Shown here piece after piece: positions 51,895 to 58,792 of a stretch of DNA of 64,000 nt (the first letter of the stretch is position 1; each line of letters begins with the position of its first letter). This DNA comes from an uncultured Oscillospiraceae bacterium (lineage in GTDB: Bacteria; Bacillota; Clostridia; Oscillospirales; Oscillospiraceae). The notes under the pieces were generated by a model, which saw only the letters and a list, made by a program, of their open reading frames with translations, was not told the origin of the DNA and searched no databases. The stretch spans positions 1-64,000 of the forward strand of contig CAJUOT010000010.1 in the NCBI GenBank assembly GCA_910588135.1, given 5' to 3'. The position numbers were made by a program, and so were the translations under genes.

Positions 51895-52152
51895 ATGAAG
51901 CGCAACTGTAATTTCCAGGTGAACCCCGCCCTGTTCGTGGGCTTCACCCTGCTGTTTATCTCCATCACCATCCGCCACGTGCTGGAGCTGGAGGGCCCCG
52001 TGGTCACTGTGGCCGAGTTCCTGTCCGGCGCGGCCTGCGGCGCGATGCTCATCGGCCTGCTCTACGGCTCGCCCAAGACCCGGCCCCTGTTCGACAAGTT
52101 CCACGCCTTCAAGCTGCGCCTCTTGGGCCGGGAGGGGGACACGCCATGCTGA
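51895..52152 (+). CDS. Membrane protein of HTH operon, gene 3
   Basis: The protein has 85 residues with two hydrophobic helices (about 12-28 and 40-58) and a basic tail. A strong AAGGAGGAG site precedes it. No family is recognised; co-transcribed with its neighbours (25-base gap before, short overlap after). Confidence 0.7.
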   Translation: MKRNCNFQVNPALFVGFTLLFISITIRHVLELEGPVVTVAEFLSGAACGAMLIGLLYGSPKTRPLFDKFHAFKLRLLGREGDTPC

Positions 52153-52607
52153 TGCATATGTTTGACACCTCCGACTTCGAGCGCTCCCTGCGCCGCCGCC
52201 GCTGGGTGGGCTTCGGCCTGTTGGCGGTGGGGCTGGTGGGCATCCTGTGCTACTTCCTGCTGGTGGACGGCAGCGACGTGCTGCCCGACTTCGCCCGGGG
52301 CTTCTACCTGGGCGGGGCCAGCGGCATCTGCCTGGGGGCGGTGTTCCTGCTCATCCGGGTGACCGTCCTGCTGTCCAACCCGGACGCCCGGAAAAAGGCC
52401 AGGATTCGGGAGCAGGACGAGCGGGAGAAAACCATCATCAACCAGGCCTTCCAGTTCGCCGGGATGTTCACCTTTTTCGCCGCCGCGGCCTCCATGTTCG
52501 TGCTGGTGGCGGTGAGCATGGCGGCCGCCCTGGCGGTGCTGGGGGTGGTGGCGGTGTACGCCGTCATCTGGCTCATCGCCTGTGTCTACCTGTCCAAGAA
52601 GCTGTGA
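52146..52607 (+). CDS. Membrane protein of HTH operon, gene 4
   Basis: The protein has 153 residues with four hydrophobic helices in two pairs (about 20-40, 54-75; 103-122, 127-150). Between them is the charged segment NPDARKKARIREQDEREKTIIN, the DER...I motif of DUF2178-like proteins. The start overlaps the previous gene by seven bases; its stop overlaps the GTG of the RluA gene. Confidence 0.72.
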   Translation: MLMHMFDTSDFERSLRRRRWVGFGLLAVGLVGILCYFLLVDGSDVLPDFARGFYLGGASGICLGAVFLLIRVTVLLSNPDARKKARIREQDEREKTIINQAFQFAGMFTFFAAAASMFVLVAVSMAAALAVLGVVAVYAVIWLIACVYLSKKL

Positions 52608-53512
52608 GCGCCCGATACCTTACCCTTGAAATCACCCCCGAGCTTTCGGGGCTGGAGGTGAACACCCTCCTGCGCCGCCAGCTGGGCCTGTCCGGCACCG
52701 TCCTGCGCCGGGTGAAGTGGCTGGAGGACGGCATCACTCTGGACGGGGCGCGGGTGAACGTCCGCATCCGGGTCCGGGAGGGGCAGGCCCTCTCCGTGCG
52801 TTTGACAGACCCGGTTCTCTCATCCGGCGTTGTCTCCGCCCCCGGCCCCCTGGACATCGTGTACGAGGACCCTGACCTCATCGTGCTCAACAAGACCACC
52901 GGCGTGCTGGTCCACCCCGGCCACGGCCACTTCGACGATACGCTGGGTAATTTTTTGATGTATCATTACAAAAAGTGTGGGGATGAGTCCGATTTTCACC
53001 CCGTTCACCGGCTGGACAAGGGCACCTCGGGGCTTCTCGTTGTGGCCAAGCACCCCCACGCCCAGGAGAAGCTGAAAAACCAGCTCCACACCGGGGACTT
53101 CCGGCGGGTGTATCTGGCGGTGTGCGACGGCGCGCCCCCCGCCCCCTCGGGCGCGGTGGACGCCCCCATAGGCCTGGAACCTGGCTCCCTGATGAAGCGG
53201 GAGGTGCGCCCGGACGGACGGCCCGCCCGCACCCGTTACAAGGTCCTGCGCGCCTGGGGCCCCCGGTCCCTTCTGGAGCTGGAGCTGGACACGGGCCGCA
53301 CCCACCAGATCCGCGTTCATATGGCCCACATCGGCTGCCCCCTCGCCGGGGACTTCCTGTATGGGGCGGAGAACCGGGCGTCCATCGCCCGCCCCGCCCT
53401 CCACTCGGCAGAGCTGGAGCTTCTGCACCCGGTCACCGGGGCGCGGCTGTCCTTTGCCGCCCCCCTGCCCGCCGACATGGCGGCGCTGATTCCAGAGGAG
53501 GATATTTCATGA
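52604..53512 (+). CDS. RluA family pseudouridine synthase
   Basis: The protein has 302 residues from GTG 52604. An N-terminal S4-like domain (about 1-75) precedes the catalytic domain. The active-site motif is HRLDKGTSGLLVVAK (catalytic aspartate in RLD), and GRTHQIRVHM follows near the end. It isomerises uridine in rRNA or tRNA; the exact site (RluC- or RluD-type) is not readable. It is coupled to the membrane genes before it, so it is read from the same HTH-controlled promoter unless an internal one exists. Confidence 0.92.
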   Translation: MSARYLTLEITPELSGLEVNTLLRRQLGLSGTVLRRVKWLEDGITLDGARVNVRIRVREGQALSVRLTDPVLSSGVVSAPGPLDIVYEDPDLIVLNKTTGVLVHPGHGHFDDTLGNFLMYHYKKCGDESDFHPVHRLDKGTSGLLVVAKHPHAQEKLKNQLHTGDFRRVYLAVCDGAPPAPSGAVDAPIGLEPGSLMKREVRPDGRPARTRYKVLRAWGPRSLLELELDTGRTHQIRVHMAHIGCPLAGDFLYGAENRASIARPALHSAELELLHPVTGARLSFAAPLPADMAALIPEEDIS

Positions 53513-53688
53513 AAAAATTACAGTTTATAAGCCTTTTGACGCTGTTCCTGTCGGTGATGCTGTGGACGGTGGGGCGGCTCTCCTCCCCCCTGCCCGACTG
53601 GGCGGTGCGGGTCAACGGCGTGGTCATGTGCGCGGCCATGGCGGCGCTGGTGTTTTCCACCGTCTGGCTGAGAACTAAGAATTCCTGA
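53509..53688 (+). CDS. Two-helix small membrane protein (59 aa)
   Basis: ATG 53509 overlaps the rluA-type stop (ATGA). Helices are at about 5-25 and 35-53, joined by LSSPLPDWAVRVNG. The ribosome site GAGGAGG is inside the end of the RluA gene. It has no recognised family. Confidence 0.65.
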   Translation: MKKLQFISLLTLFLSVMLWTVGRLSSPLPDWAVRVNGVVMCAAMAALVFSTVWLRTKNS

Positions 53689-53705
53689 ACGAGCGCGGTG
53701 GCGTA

Positions 53706-53734
53706 TTGACAGGCTACCCCATACTGTGTATAAT
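53706..53734 (+). promoter_or_regulatory. Promoter of the DUF6440 gene
   Basis: Consensus TTGACA and TATAAT are separated by 17 bases, 33 bases before the start codon. Confidence 0.9.
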
Positions 53735-53767
53735 ATTGTTTGACCAAACAGAAAGGGGAGGAAAATC

Positions 53768-53950
53768 ATGGCGAAAAACGAGCGCTTTGAAATCATCCAC
53801 CAGGAGGGCAACGGCCTGAGCGCCCCCCAGCGCACGGTGCTGATGGACACCGCCACCGGCGTGCAGTACCTGTTCGTCCAGTCCGGCTACGGCGGCGGCC
53901 TGTGTCCCCTGGTGGACCGGGAGGGCGGGCCCCTCAAGTGGGACGTATAA
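53768..53950 (+). CDS. DUF6440 family small protein
   Basis: The protein has 60 residues with the family pattern RFEIIHQEG...VLMDTATGVQYLFVQSGYGGGLCPLVDREG. These are soluble 55-70 residue proteins common in Clostridia, of unknown function. An AAGGGGAGG site lies before the ATG and the promoter is consensus, so it is likely well expressed. Monocistronic. Confidence 0.88.
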   Translation: MAKNERFEIIHQEGNGLSAPQRTVLMDTATGVQYLFVQSGYGGGLCPLVDREGGPLKWDV

Positions 53951-53954
53951 GAAG

Positions 53955-54060
53955 CGCGGAGCCGTCGTGAGCAGCGCGGATGGAGCGGAGCGAAAGCAAA
54001 ATCCCAAGGCCCGCAAAGCGGGACTGGATTTTGCTTGAGTCGCAGCGAAGCCGCGCGTCG
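53955..54060. repeat. Imperfect long palindrome between DUF6440 and sigma module 2
   Basis: Left arm GGAGCGGAGCGAAAGCAAAATCC and a right arm with the complement of AGCAAAATCC plus a related GCTTCGCTGCGACTC stretch enclose about 20 bases (CAAGGCCCGCAAAGCGGGACT) that form a smaller hairpin. Together about 105 bases can fold on themselves. This could be a REP-like element or an untranslated RNA. It is neither family A nor B. Confidence 0.5.
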
Positions 54061-54089
54061 CGAGCAGGCGCAGCGTGACAACAAGCGAG

Positions 54090-54117
54090 AAAGTCCGGGG
54101 AAGCTCCCCGGACTTTT
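54090..54117 (+). terminator. Terminator upstream of sigma module 2
   Basis: AAGTCCGGGGA pairs with TCCCCGGACTT around a short loop, followed by T. Confidence 0.88.
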
Positions 54118-54187
54118 TCCGTTCCTCCTGTGACAGTCTGGCACAAACTGCGTCTTTGTGGTTGAAAGGGCCTTTCAAGGAAGTGAT

Positions 54188-54751
54188 ATGATGGACGACA
54201 ACGAGATCATCGGGCTGTTTTTTGCCCGGGACGAGGGGGCTATCCAGGCCGCCCAGAGGCAATACGGCGCCTACTGCGCCGCCATCGCCCAGAATATCCT
54301 GGGCGACCGGGGCGCGGCGGAGGAGTGCGTCAACGACGCGTGGCTGAAATGCTGGCAGTCCATCCCGCCCCAACGGCCCAAGTCACTGAAGGCCTTCGCC
54401 GGGCGCGTCGCGCGCAATCTGGCCCTCAGCGCCCTTCGGGCCGAGAAGGCCCAGAAGCGGGGCGGCGGGCAGGCGGCGCTGGCCTTGGAAGAGCTGAGCG
54501 AGGTGGTGTCCGGCGGCGAAACCCCGGAGGGGGCGCTGGACCGGGCGGCCTTCCGGGAGGCGCTGGACGGCTTTCTGGACGCGCTCCCGGAGCGCAGCAG
54601 GAGCTTGTTTCTGCGCCGGTACTGGTATCTGGACAGCGTGGAGGCGCTGGCAAAGCGCTTTTCCATGAGCCAGACCCAGGTGACCACCACGCTCCACCGC
54701 CTGCGGATCAAGCTGCGCGTCCACCTGGAACAGGAGGGATTCGACCTATGA
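54188..54751 (+). CDS. ECF-type sigma factor (module 2)
   Basis: The protein has 187 residues from ATG 54188 (AAGGAAG upstream; ATG 54191 is equivalent). Region 2 contains AIAQNILGDRGAAEECVNDAWLKCWQSIPP, and region 4 RRYWYLDSVEALAKRFSMSQTQVTTTLHRLRIKL. The layout and length match module 1, with which it is clearly paralogous. It is coupled through ATGA to the membrane protein gene that follows. Confidence 0.9.
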   Translation: MMDDNEIIGLFFARDEGAIQAAQRQYGAYCAAIAQNILGDRGAAEECVNDAWLKCWQSIPPQRPKSLKAFAGRVARNLALSALRAEKAQKRGGGQAALALEELSEVVSGGETPEGALDRAAFREALDGFLDALPERSRSLFLRRYWYLDSVEALAKRFSMSQTQVTTTLHRLRIKLRVHLEQEGFDL

Positions 54752-55812
54752 AAAACAATCAGCTTTTGGACCTCATCGGCGAGGCCGGCGAGGAATACGT
54801 GCTGGCGGCGGACGGCGGCGTGATCCGCCTCCGTTTCCGCTGGAAAACCCTGGCGGCCTGCGCCGCCTGCGCCGCGCTTTTGGCGGGAGTCTACCCGATG
54901 TATCAGGCCTCCCATCCCAAGCTCCACAGCTACACGATGATGGAGGACGCGAATATGCTGATGGAAAAAGCCGACATCAAAGCCCTGGAGGATGGCGGCA
55001 TGGAGGAGGCAGCCCCGGAGGACGCGCCGGGCATCCCCGGCGCGGACGCGGTCCTGCCGGACCAGGGCCCACCCATGCTGGCCCCCAGCGTCAACGATGT
55101 TTCCGGCGGGGCCGGCACGGGGAACACAGCCGGCGGCAGCCAAAACGGCCTTGAATACGATGCCCCGGCGCAGGAGGAGGCTATGGCCCAGCACCAGCGG
55201 CTGCTCCAATGGCTGGGGGGCGCTGACGGGCGCGAGCCCGCCGGCTATCCCGCGTGGTACGCCGGGGCGTGGCTGGACAACGGCCAGCCGGACAACACGG
55301 CCCGGCTGACGGTGGCCGTTGTGGACGGCCTGCGCACCCCGGAGCTGGAGGCCCAGATCATCCAGCAGTGCGGCGGCACGGGGGAGGTGCTACTGCGCGG
55401 CGCAAAATACTCCCAAAACCACCTGGACGGCCTGATGGAGCCGGTGTCCAACGTGCTGGAGGCCACAGGGCTGAGCTGGAGCACCGGGGTATCCCTGATG
55501 TCCAACTGCCTGATGGTGGACCTGTACAGCGGCGATGAGGCCGTCCCCGACCGTGTGCTGGAGGAGCTGGCCCGGCTGGACCCGGACGGCGACGCCATCC
55601 GGGTGCGGGTGTATGCCGGCAGGCTGGACGCCTTGACAGGCGGCGCGGCCAAAGGCCCCGCCCCCGATTCCATGGCCCCCAGCCAGCGGGACGAGCCCAA
55701 GGCCGAACCCATCCCCGGCGGCGCAGCCCAGCCCCAGGACGGGACGCAGAGGTGCGGCGAAGCGGAGGAGGGCCGCCCCGCCCATTATGACCTGCTCCCG
55801 CCGGACGAGTAA
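54748..55812 (+). CDS. Membrane protein coupled to sigma module 2, probable anti-sigma factor
   Basis: The protein has 354 residues. A cytoplasmic segment (1-34) is followed by a transmembrane helix (about 34-54) and a long extracytoplasmic part. This has a low-complexity acidic stretch (about 70-135), a compact domain (about 140-290, including VAVVDGLRTPELEAQIIQQCGG) and a Pro/Ala/Glu-rich tail. No homologue is recognised in the sensor part; it differs from that of module 1, so the two modules probably read different signals. Confidence 0.72.
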   Translation: MKNNQLLDLIGEAGEEYVLAADGGVIRLRFRWKTLAACAACAALLAGVYPMYQASHPKLHSYTMMEDANMLMEKADIKALEDGGMEEAAPEDAPGIPGADAVLPDQGPPMLAPSVNDVSGGAGTGNTAGGSQNGLEYDAPAQEEAMAQHQRLLQWLGGADGREPAGYPAWYAGAWLDNGQPDNTARLTVAVVDGLRTPELEAQIIQQCGGTGEVLLRGAKYSQNHLDGLMEPVSNVLEATGLSWSTGVSLMSNCLMVDLYSGDEAVPDRVLEELARLDPDGDAIRVRVYAGRLDALTGGAAKGPAPDSMAPSQRDEPKAEPIPGGAAQPQDGTQRCGEAEEGRPAHYDLLPPDE

Positions 55813-55845
55813 ATTTTCCTTCCCTTTTGAGGACAGATCGGGTAT

Positions 55846-55883
55846 AATACTGCCAGCCGCCTCCGCGGCCGGCAGTATTTTTT
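55846..55883 (+). terminator. Terminator of sigma module 2
   Basis: AATACTGCC pairs with GGCAGTATT; an inner GCCGC/GCGGC stem adds to it, followed by T. A TATAAT (55843-55848) overlaps its left edge; no good -35 box is seen. Confidence 0.85.
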
Positions 55884-55901
55884 ACCTTGAGGTGACCCAA
55901 T

Positions 55902-56489
55902 ATGGCCCGAAACGATATGAACCGTCCCACCATGAAGATCTCCTACAACGCCCCGGTGGCCCTCACCTTCGCCCTGGTCTCCCTGCTGGCGCTGGCGGCC
56001 AACCACTTCACCGGCGGCTGGGCCAACGCCCACCTGTTTTCCGTCTACCAGTGCTCCCTGGCCGACCCGCTGGCCTGGTTCCGCCTCTTCGGCCATGTGC
56101 TGGGCCACAGCGGATATCCCCATTACATCGGCAACATGGTGCTCATCCTGGTGCTGGGCCCCAACCTGGAGGACCGGTTCGGCAGCTGGAACGTGCTGTG
56201 GGCCATCCTGTTCACCGCCCTGGTGTCCGGGCTGGTGCAGTTTGTCTTCTTCCCCGGCACCGCCCTGCTGGGGGCGTCCGGCATCGTGTTCATGATGATC
56301 CTGCTGTCCTCCTTCGGCGGGGTGCGCAACGGCACCATTCCCACCACCCTGATCCTGGTGGCCGTCTTCTACCTGGGCGGCGAACTGTGGGACGCCATTT
56401 TCGTCAACGACAACATCTCTCAGCTCACCCACATCATCGGAGGGCTGTGCGGGACGGTGCTGGGTTTCGCCCTGTCGGGCAGAAAATGA
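55902..56489 (+). CDS. Rhomboid family intramembrane serine protease
   Basis: The protein has 195 residues and six transmembrane helices. The catalytic dyad is visible: S126 in GASGIVF and H177 in THIIGG, with the oxyanion asparagine N78 in HYIGNMVL. Rhomboids cut single-pass membrane proteins within the bilayer. It follows sigma module 2 directly and could process its anti-sigma partner, but a terminator separates them and this remains an inference. Confidence 0.92.
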   Translation: MARNDMNRPTMKISYNAPVALTFALVSLLALAANHFTGGWANAHLFSVYQCSLADPLAWFRLFGHVLGHSGYPHYIGNMVLILVLGPNLEDRFGSWNVLWAILFTALVSGLVQFVFFPGTALLGASGIVFMMILLSSFGGVRNGTIPTTLILVAVFYLGGELWDAIFVNDNISQLTHIIGGLCGTVLGFALSGRK

Positions 56490-56533
56490 GCCCCTGCCGC
56501 CCGCAGGGCGGAAGCGCCCGGATCGCCGGGAAA

Positions 56534-56579
56534 CTGTGCGGGACGGTGCCAGGCTTCGCCCTGCCGGACAGAAAATGAG
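56534..56579 (+). repeat. Partial duplication of the rhomboid gene 3' end
   Basis: 46 bases from CTGTGCGGGACGG to CAGAAAATGAG repeat 56445-56490 (the end of the rhomboid gene, including its stop) with six mismatches, 89 bases further on. No start codon precedes it, so it is a non-coding remnant. Confidence 0.8.
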
Positions 56580-56609
56580 CGCCCGCCGAGAAAAAAATCC
56601 CTCAGGGGC

Positions 56610-56639
56610 TTGCATTTCTCTGCCCAAAGATGTTATGAT
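56610..56639 (+). promoter_or_regulatory. Promoter of the HPr gene
   Basis: TTGCAT and TATGAT are separated by 18 bases, about 70 bases before the start codon. Confidence 0.6.
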
Positions 56640-56710
56640 AGGTGCCAGAAACCGGCGCGCCAAGCGCCCTGAAATCGGGCAGTTTCAATAAAACGAAAGG
56701 ACGATCCACC

Positions 56711-56971
56711 ATGAAACAGTTTACCTACACCGTCACCGATCCCGTGGGCATCCACGCCCGCCCCGCCGGCCTGCTGGTCAAAGCCGCCAAGGCCCTGGAC
56801 AGCACCGTCACCATCGCCAAGGCCGACGGCAAATCCGCCGTGGCCGTCAAGCTCATGGCCCTCATGGGCCTGGGCATCAAGCAGGGCGACACCGTGACCG
56901 TCACCATCGAGGGCGGCAATGAGGACGCCAACGCCGCCGCCATGGAGCAGTTTTTCAAGGAGAACCTGTAA
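56711..56971 (+). CDS. HPr family phosphocarrier protein
   Basis: The protein has 86 residues. The histidine phosphorylated by enzyme I is H15 in GIHARPAG. The serine phosphorylated by HPr kinase in other Firmicutes (Ser46 of B. subtilis) is replaced: the segment reads AVAVKLMALMGLGIKQG with lysine at the matching place (K47, one residue longer N-terminally). It may therefore serve PTS phosphotransfer or act as an HPr-like carrier without the CcpA/HPr-kinase branch. AAAGGACGAT precedes the ATG. Monocistronic. Confidence 0.92.
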   Translation: MKQFTYTVTDPVGIHARPAGLLVKAAKALDSTVTIAKADGKSAVAVKLMALMGLGIKQGDTVTVTIEGGNEDANAAAMEQFFKENL

Positions 56972-57017
56972 TAAACAGGCAAGGCTCCCGCCTTGGGGTA
57001 GCTCCCGTAAGGAAGTT

Positions 57018-57060
57018 AATACCCGCTGAAAAACGCTTGTTTTTCAGCGGGTATTGTTTT
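57018..57060. terminator. Terminator after the HPr gene
   Basis: A 16-bp stem (AATACCCGCTGAAAAA arm) with a CGCTTG loop and a T-rich end lies about 45 bases past the stop. A shorter CAAGG/CCTTG hairpin lies before it. Confidence 0.85.
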
Positions 57061-57095
57061 ATAATTGTTCAGACGGCAAAGGGAGGTTATTCCAT

Positions 57096-57686
57096 ATGGA
57101 TTTTTTTAAGCATAGGCGGCGTCAGAAAACCGGCGTTCGTCCCCGCCAAATTATCTTTGAGAAAGAGAATCCTGAAAATACATACATCACCTGGGAAGAC
57201 AAGATGAAGCCGCGCATTGATCTGGACGACGGTATTACCCGGGAGGAGTATCAGTCCCTGGCTTCCCGCTGGGATGAGATGATATCCCTGGCTGAGGAGA
57301 TTATCTGGCGGAACTATCTGGACCCCAACAGTGATGACCTCATGTCCGAGGTAGACTCTTTCCCTGATATCCGATTCCTTACCGGGAATTACTACGTGGG
57401 GGATGTGTCCTATGGCTATGTCTATCGGGATAAAAAACATCGGCCCTACCACATCAAGGAGGGTCGGCTGCGCCATAAGCACCACAACGGAACGGAATGG
57501 ATATCGGAATGGCTCTCTCTGGACAGCCCGGAGATTACCCGATATTATCAGATCCTTCTCTCACTCCGCCTCACCGGCGATGAGAGCGGGAAGGAAGCTG
57601 ACTATATGGGCCTGGATCTGGAGACGGAATTTTTAAAACTGGACGATCCCATAGAATTTGGGATACTCTCCCATGACGTAATTTAA
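57096..57686 (+). CDS. Hypothetical protein, 196 aa
   Basis: The protein has 196 residues from ATG 57096 (GGGAGG nine bases upstream). It is soluble and rich in charged residues; the N-terminus is basic (KHRRRQKTGVRPRQ) and the rest acidic. It has no transmembrane segment, cysteine motif or recognised domain. Base composition is lower in GC than neighbours, which with the lack of operon partners suggests acquisition. Function is unknown. Confidence 0.65.
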   Translation: MDFFKHRRRQKTGVRPRQIIFEKENPENTYITWEDKMKPRIDLDDGITREEYQSLASRWDEMISLAEEIIWRNYLDPNSDDLMSEVDSFPDIRFLTGNYYVGDVSYGYVYRDKKHRPYHIKEGRLRHKHHNGTEWISEWLSLDSPEITRYYQILLSLRLTGDESGKEADYMGLDLETEFLKLDDPIEFGILSHDVI

Positions 57687-57760
57687 TTTGTCAGCCATAT
57701 TTTTCGTTCTCTCCCACAACACTTTCCCCGAAAGTGTCATAGTGGGTTATACAGTACGAA

Positions 57761-57798
57761 AAGGACAAGGCGAACCGTTTGTGGCTCACCTTGTCCTT
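57761..57798. terminator. Hairpin between convergent genes
   Basis: AAGGACAAGG pairs with CCTTGTCCTT around an 18-base partly paired loop, between the 196-aa hypothetical and the YbaK gene. Confidence 0.6.
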
Positions 57799-57858
57799 AA
57801 CTTCTTTATGAAGACTTACCCCTTCCGGCGGGAGCCTTCTTTTTGCCGCGCGGCGGCC

Positions 57859-58329
57859 TCATTCCCTCCAGCCCTTGCACACGTCCACCCAGGCCGTGAA
57901 GCCGGAGTACCGCTCCAGCTCCGGAATGGACAGCTCAATGGCGCTGTTGCCGCTGCCGCAGGCGGGGAACACGGTCTCGAACCGCTTCAGTGACTCGTCC
58001 AGATAGACCGTCACGCCCTCGTTGACCGCGAAGGGGCACACGCCGCCCACCCCATGGCCCACCAGCGTCCGCACCTCATCCGGCGCGAGCATTTTTGCCT
58101 TTGTGCCAAACCGGGCCTTGTACCTGGGGTTGTCGATCTTGGCGTCCCCCGCGGCCACCACCAGAATGGGGCCGTCCGCCATAAACGAGAGCGTTTTCGC
58201 AATCCGGCAGGGCTGGCAGCCCAGCGCCTGCGCCGCCAGGTCCACAGTGGCGCTGGACACGTCGAACTCCCGTACGCGCCCCGCCATTCCATACTGTTCG
58301 AAAAACGCCTTTACTTGTTCAATCGCCAT
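57859..58329 (-). CDS. YbaK/EbsC family aminoacyl-tRNA deacylase
   Basis: This free-standing editing domain hydrolyses mischarged tRNA (Cys-tRNA-Pro or similar). The protein has 156 residues, normal length. Family motifs are CRIAKTLSFMADG with the conserved lysine (K45), VVAAGDAKID and GHGVGGVCPFAV with the GxGGVCPF signature, and PACGSGNSAIELS. Monocistronic, convergent with the preceding gene. Confidence 0.93.
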   Translation of the reverse strand: MAIEQVKAFFEQYGMAGRVREFDVSSATVDLAAQALGCQPCRIAKTLSFMADGPILVVAAGDAKIDNPRYKARFGTKAKMLAPDEVRTLVGHGVGGVCPFAVNEGVTVYLDESLKRFETVFPACGSGNSAIELSIPELERYSGFTAWVDVCKGWRE

Positions 58330-58435
58330 GGTGCCCTCCTTCTGCCGCGCTTCCCGCGGCCTTTTCAGTGGACCATATCATAGCACATCCGCGAAAAAAA
58401 TGGAAGCCCCGGCAGATAAACCGCCGGGGCTCGCG

Positions 58436-58792
58436 TCAGCTTTTGGGTTTGGGCTTGAAGAGAAACGCCACCGCCACGCCCAGGAAGATCGCCGCGGCGA
58501 TCCCTCCGGCGGTGCCGGTGACGCCGCCGGTGAAGGCCCCCAGCATCCCCTTCTCCGCCACCGCCTCCTTCACCCCCTTGGCCAGGGCGTAGCCAAAGCC
58601 GGTGAGGGGCACCGTAGCCCCCGCCCCAGCCCACTCGGCCAGAGGCTTGTATACCCCTGCGGCCCCCAGGATCACCCCGGAAACCACGTAGGCCACCAGG
58701 ATGCGGGCGGGGGTGAGCTTGGTCTTGTCGATGAGCAGCTGGCCGACGACGCAGAACAGCCCGCCCACCACAAACGCTTTCAGATAGTCCAT
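58436..58792 (-). CDS. spoVAE: Stage V sporulation protein AE
   Basis: The protein has 118 residues from ATG 58792; the frame continues upstream inside spoVAD. It has four hydrophobic segments and the GYALAKGVKEAVAEKGMLGAFTGGVT core of SpoVAE. With SpoVAC and SpoVAD it moves dipicolinic acid into and out of the spore. The start codon overlaps the spoVAD stop. A spoVAC gene is not next to this pair in the window. Confidence 0.92.
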   Translation of the reverse strand: MDYLKAFVVGGLFCVVGQLLIDKTKLTPARILVAYVVSGVILGAAGVYKPLAEWAGAGATVPLTGFGYALAKGVKEAVAEKGMLGAFTGGVTGTAGGIAAAIFLGVAVAFLFKPKPKS

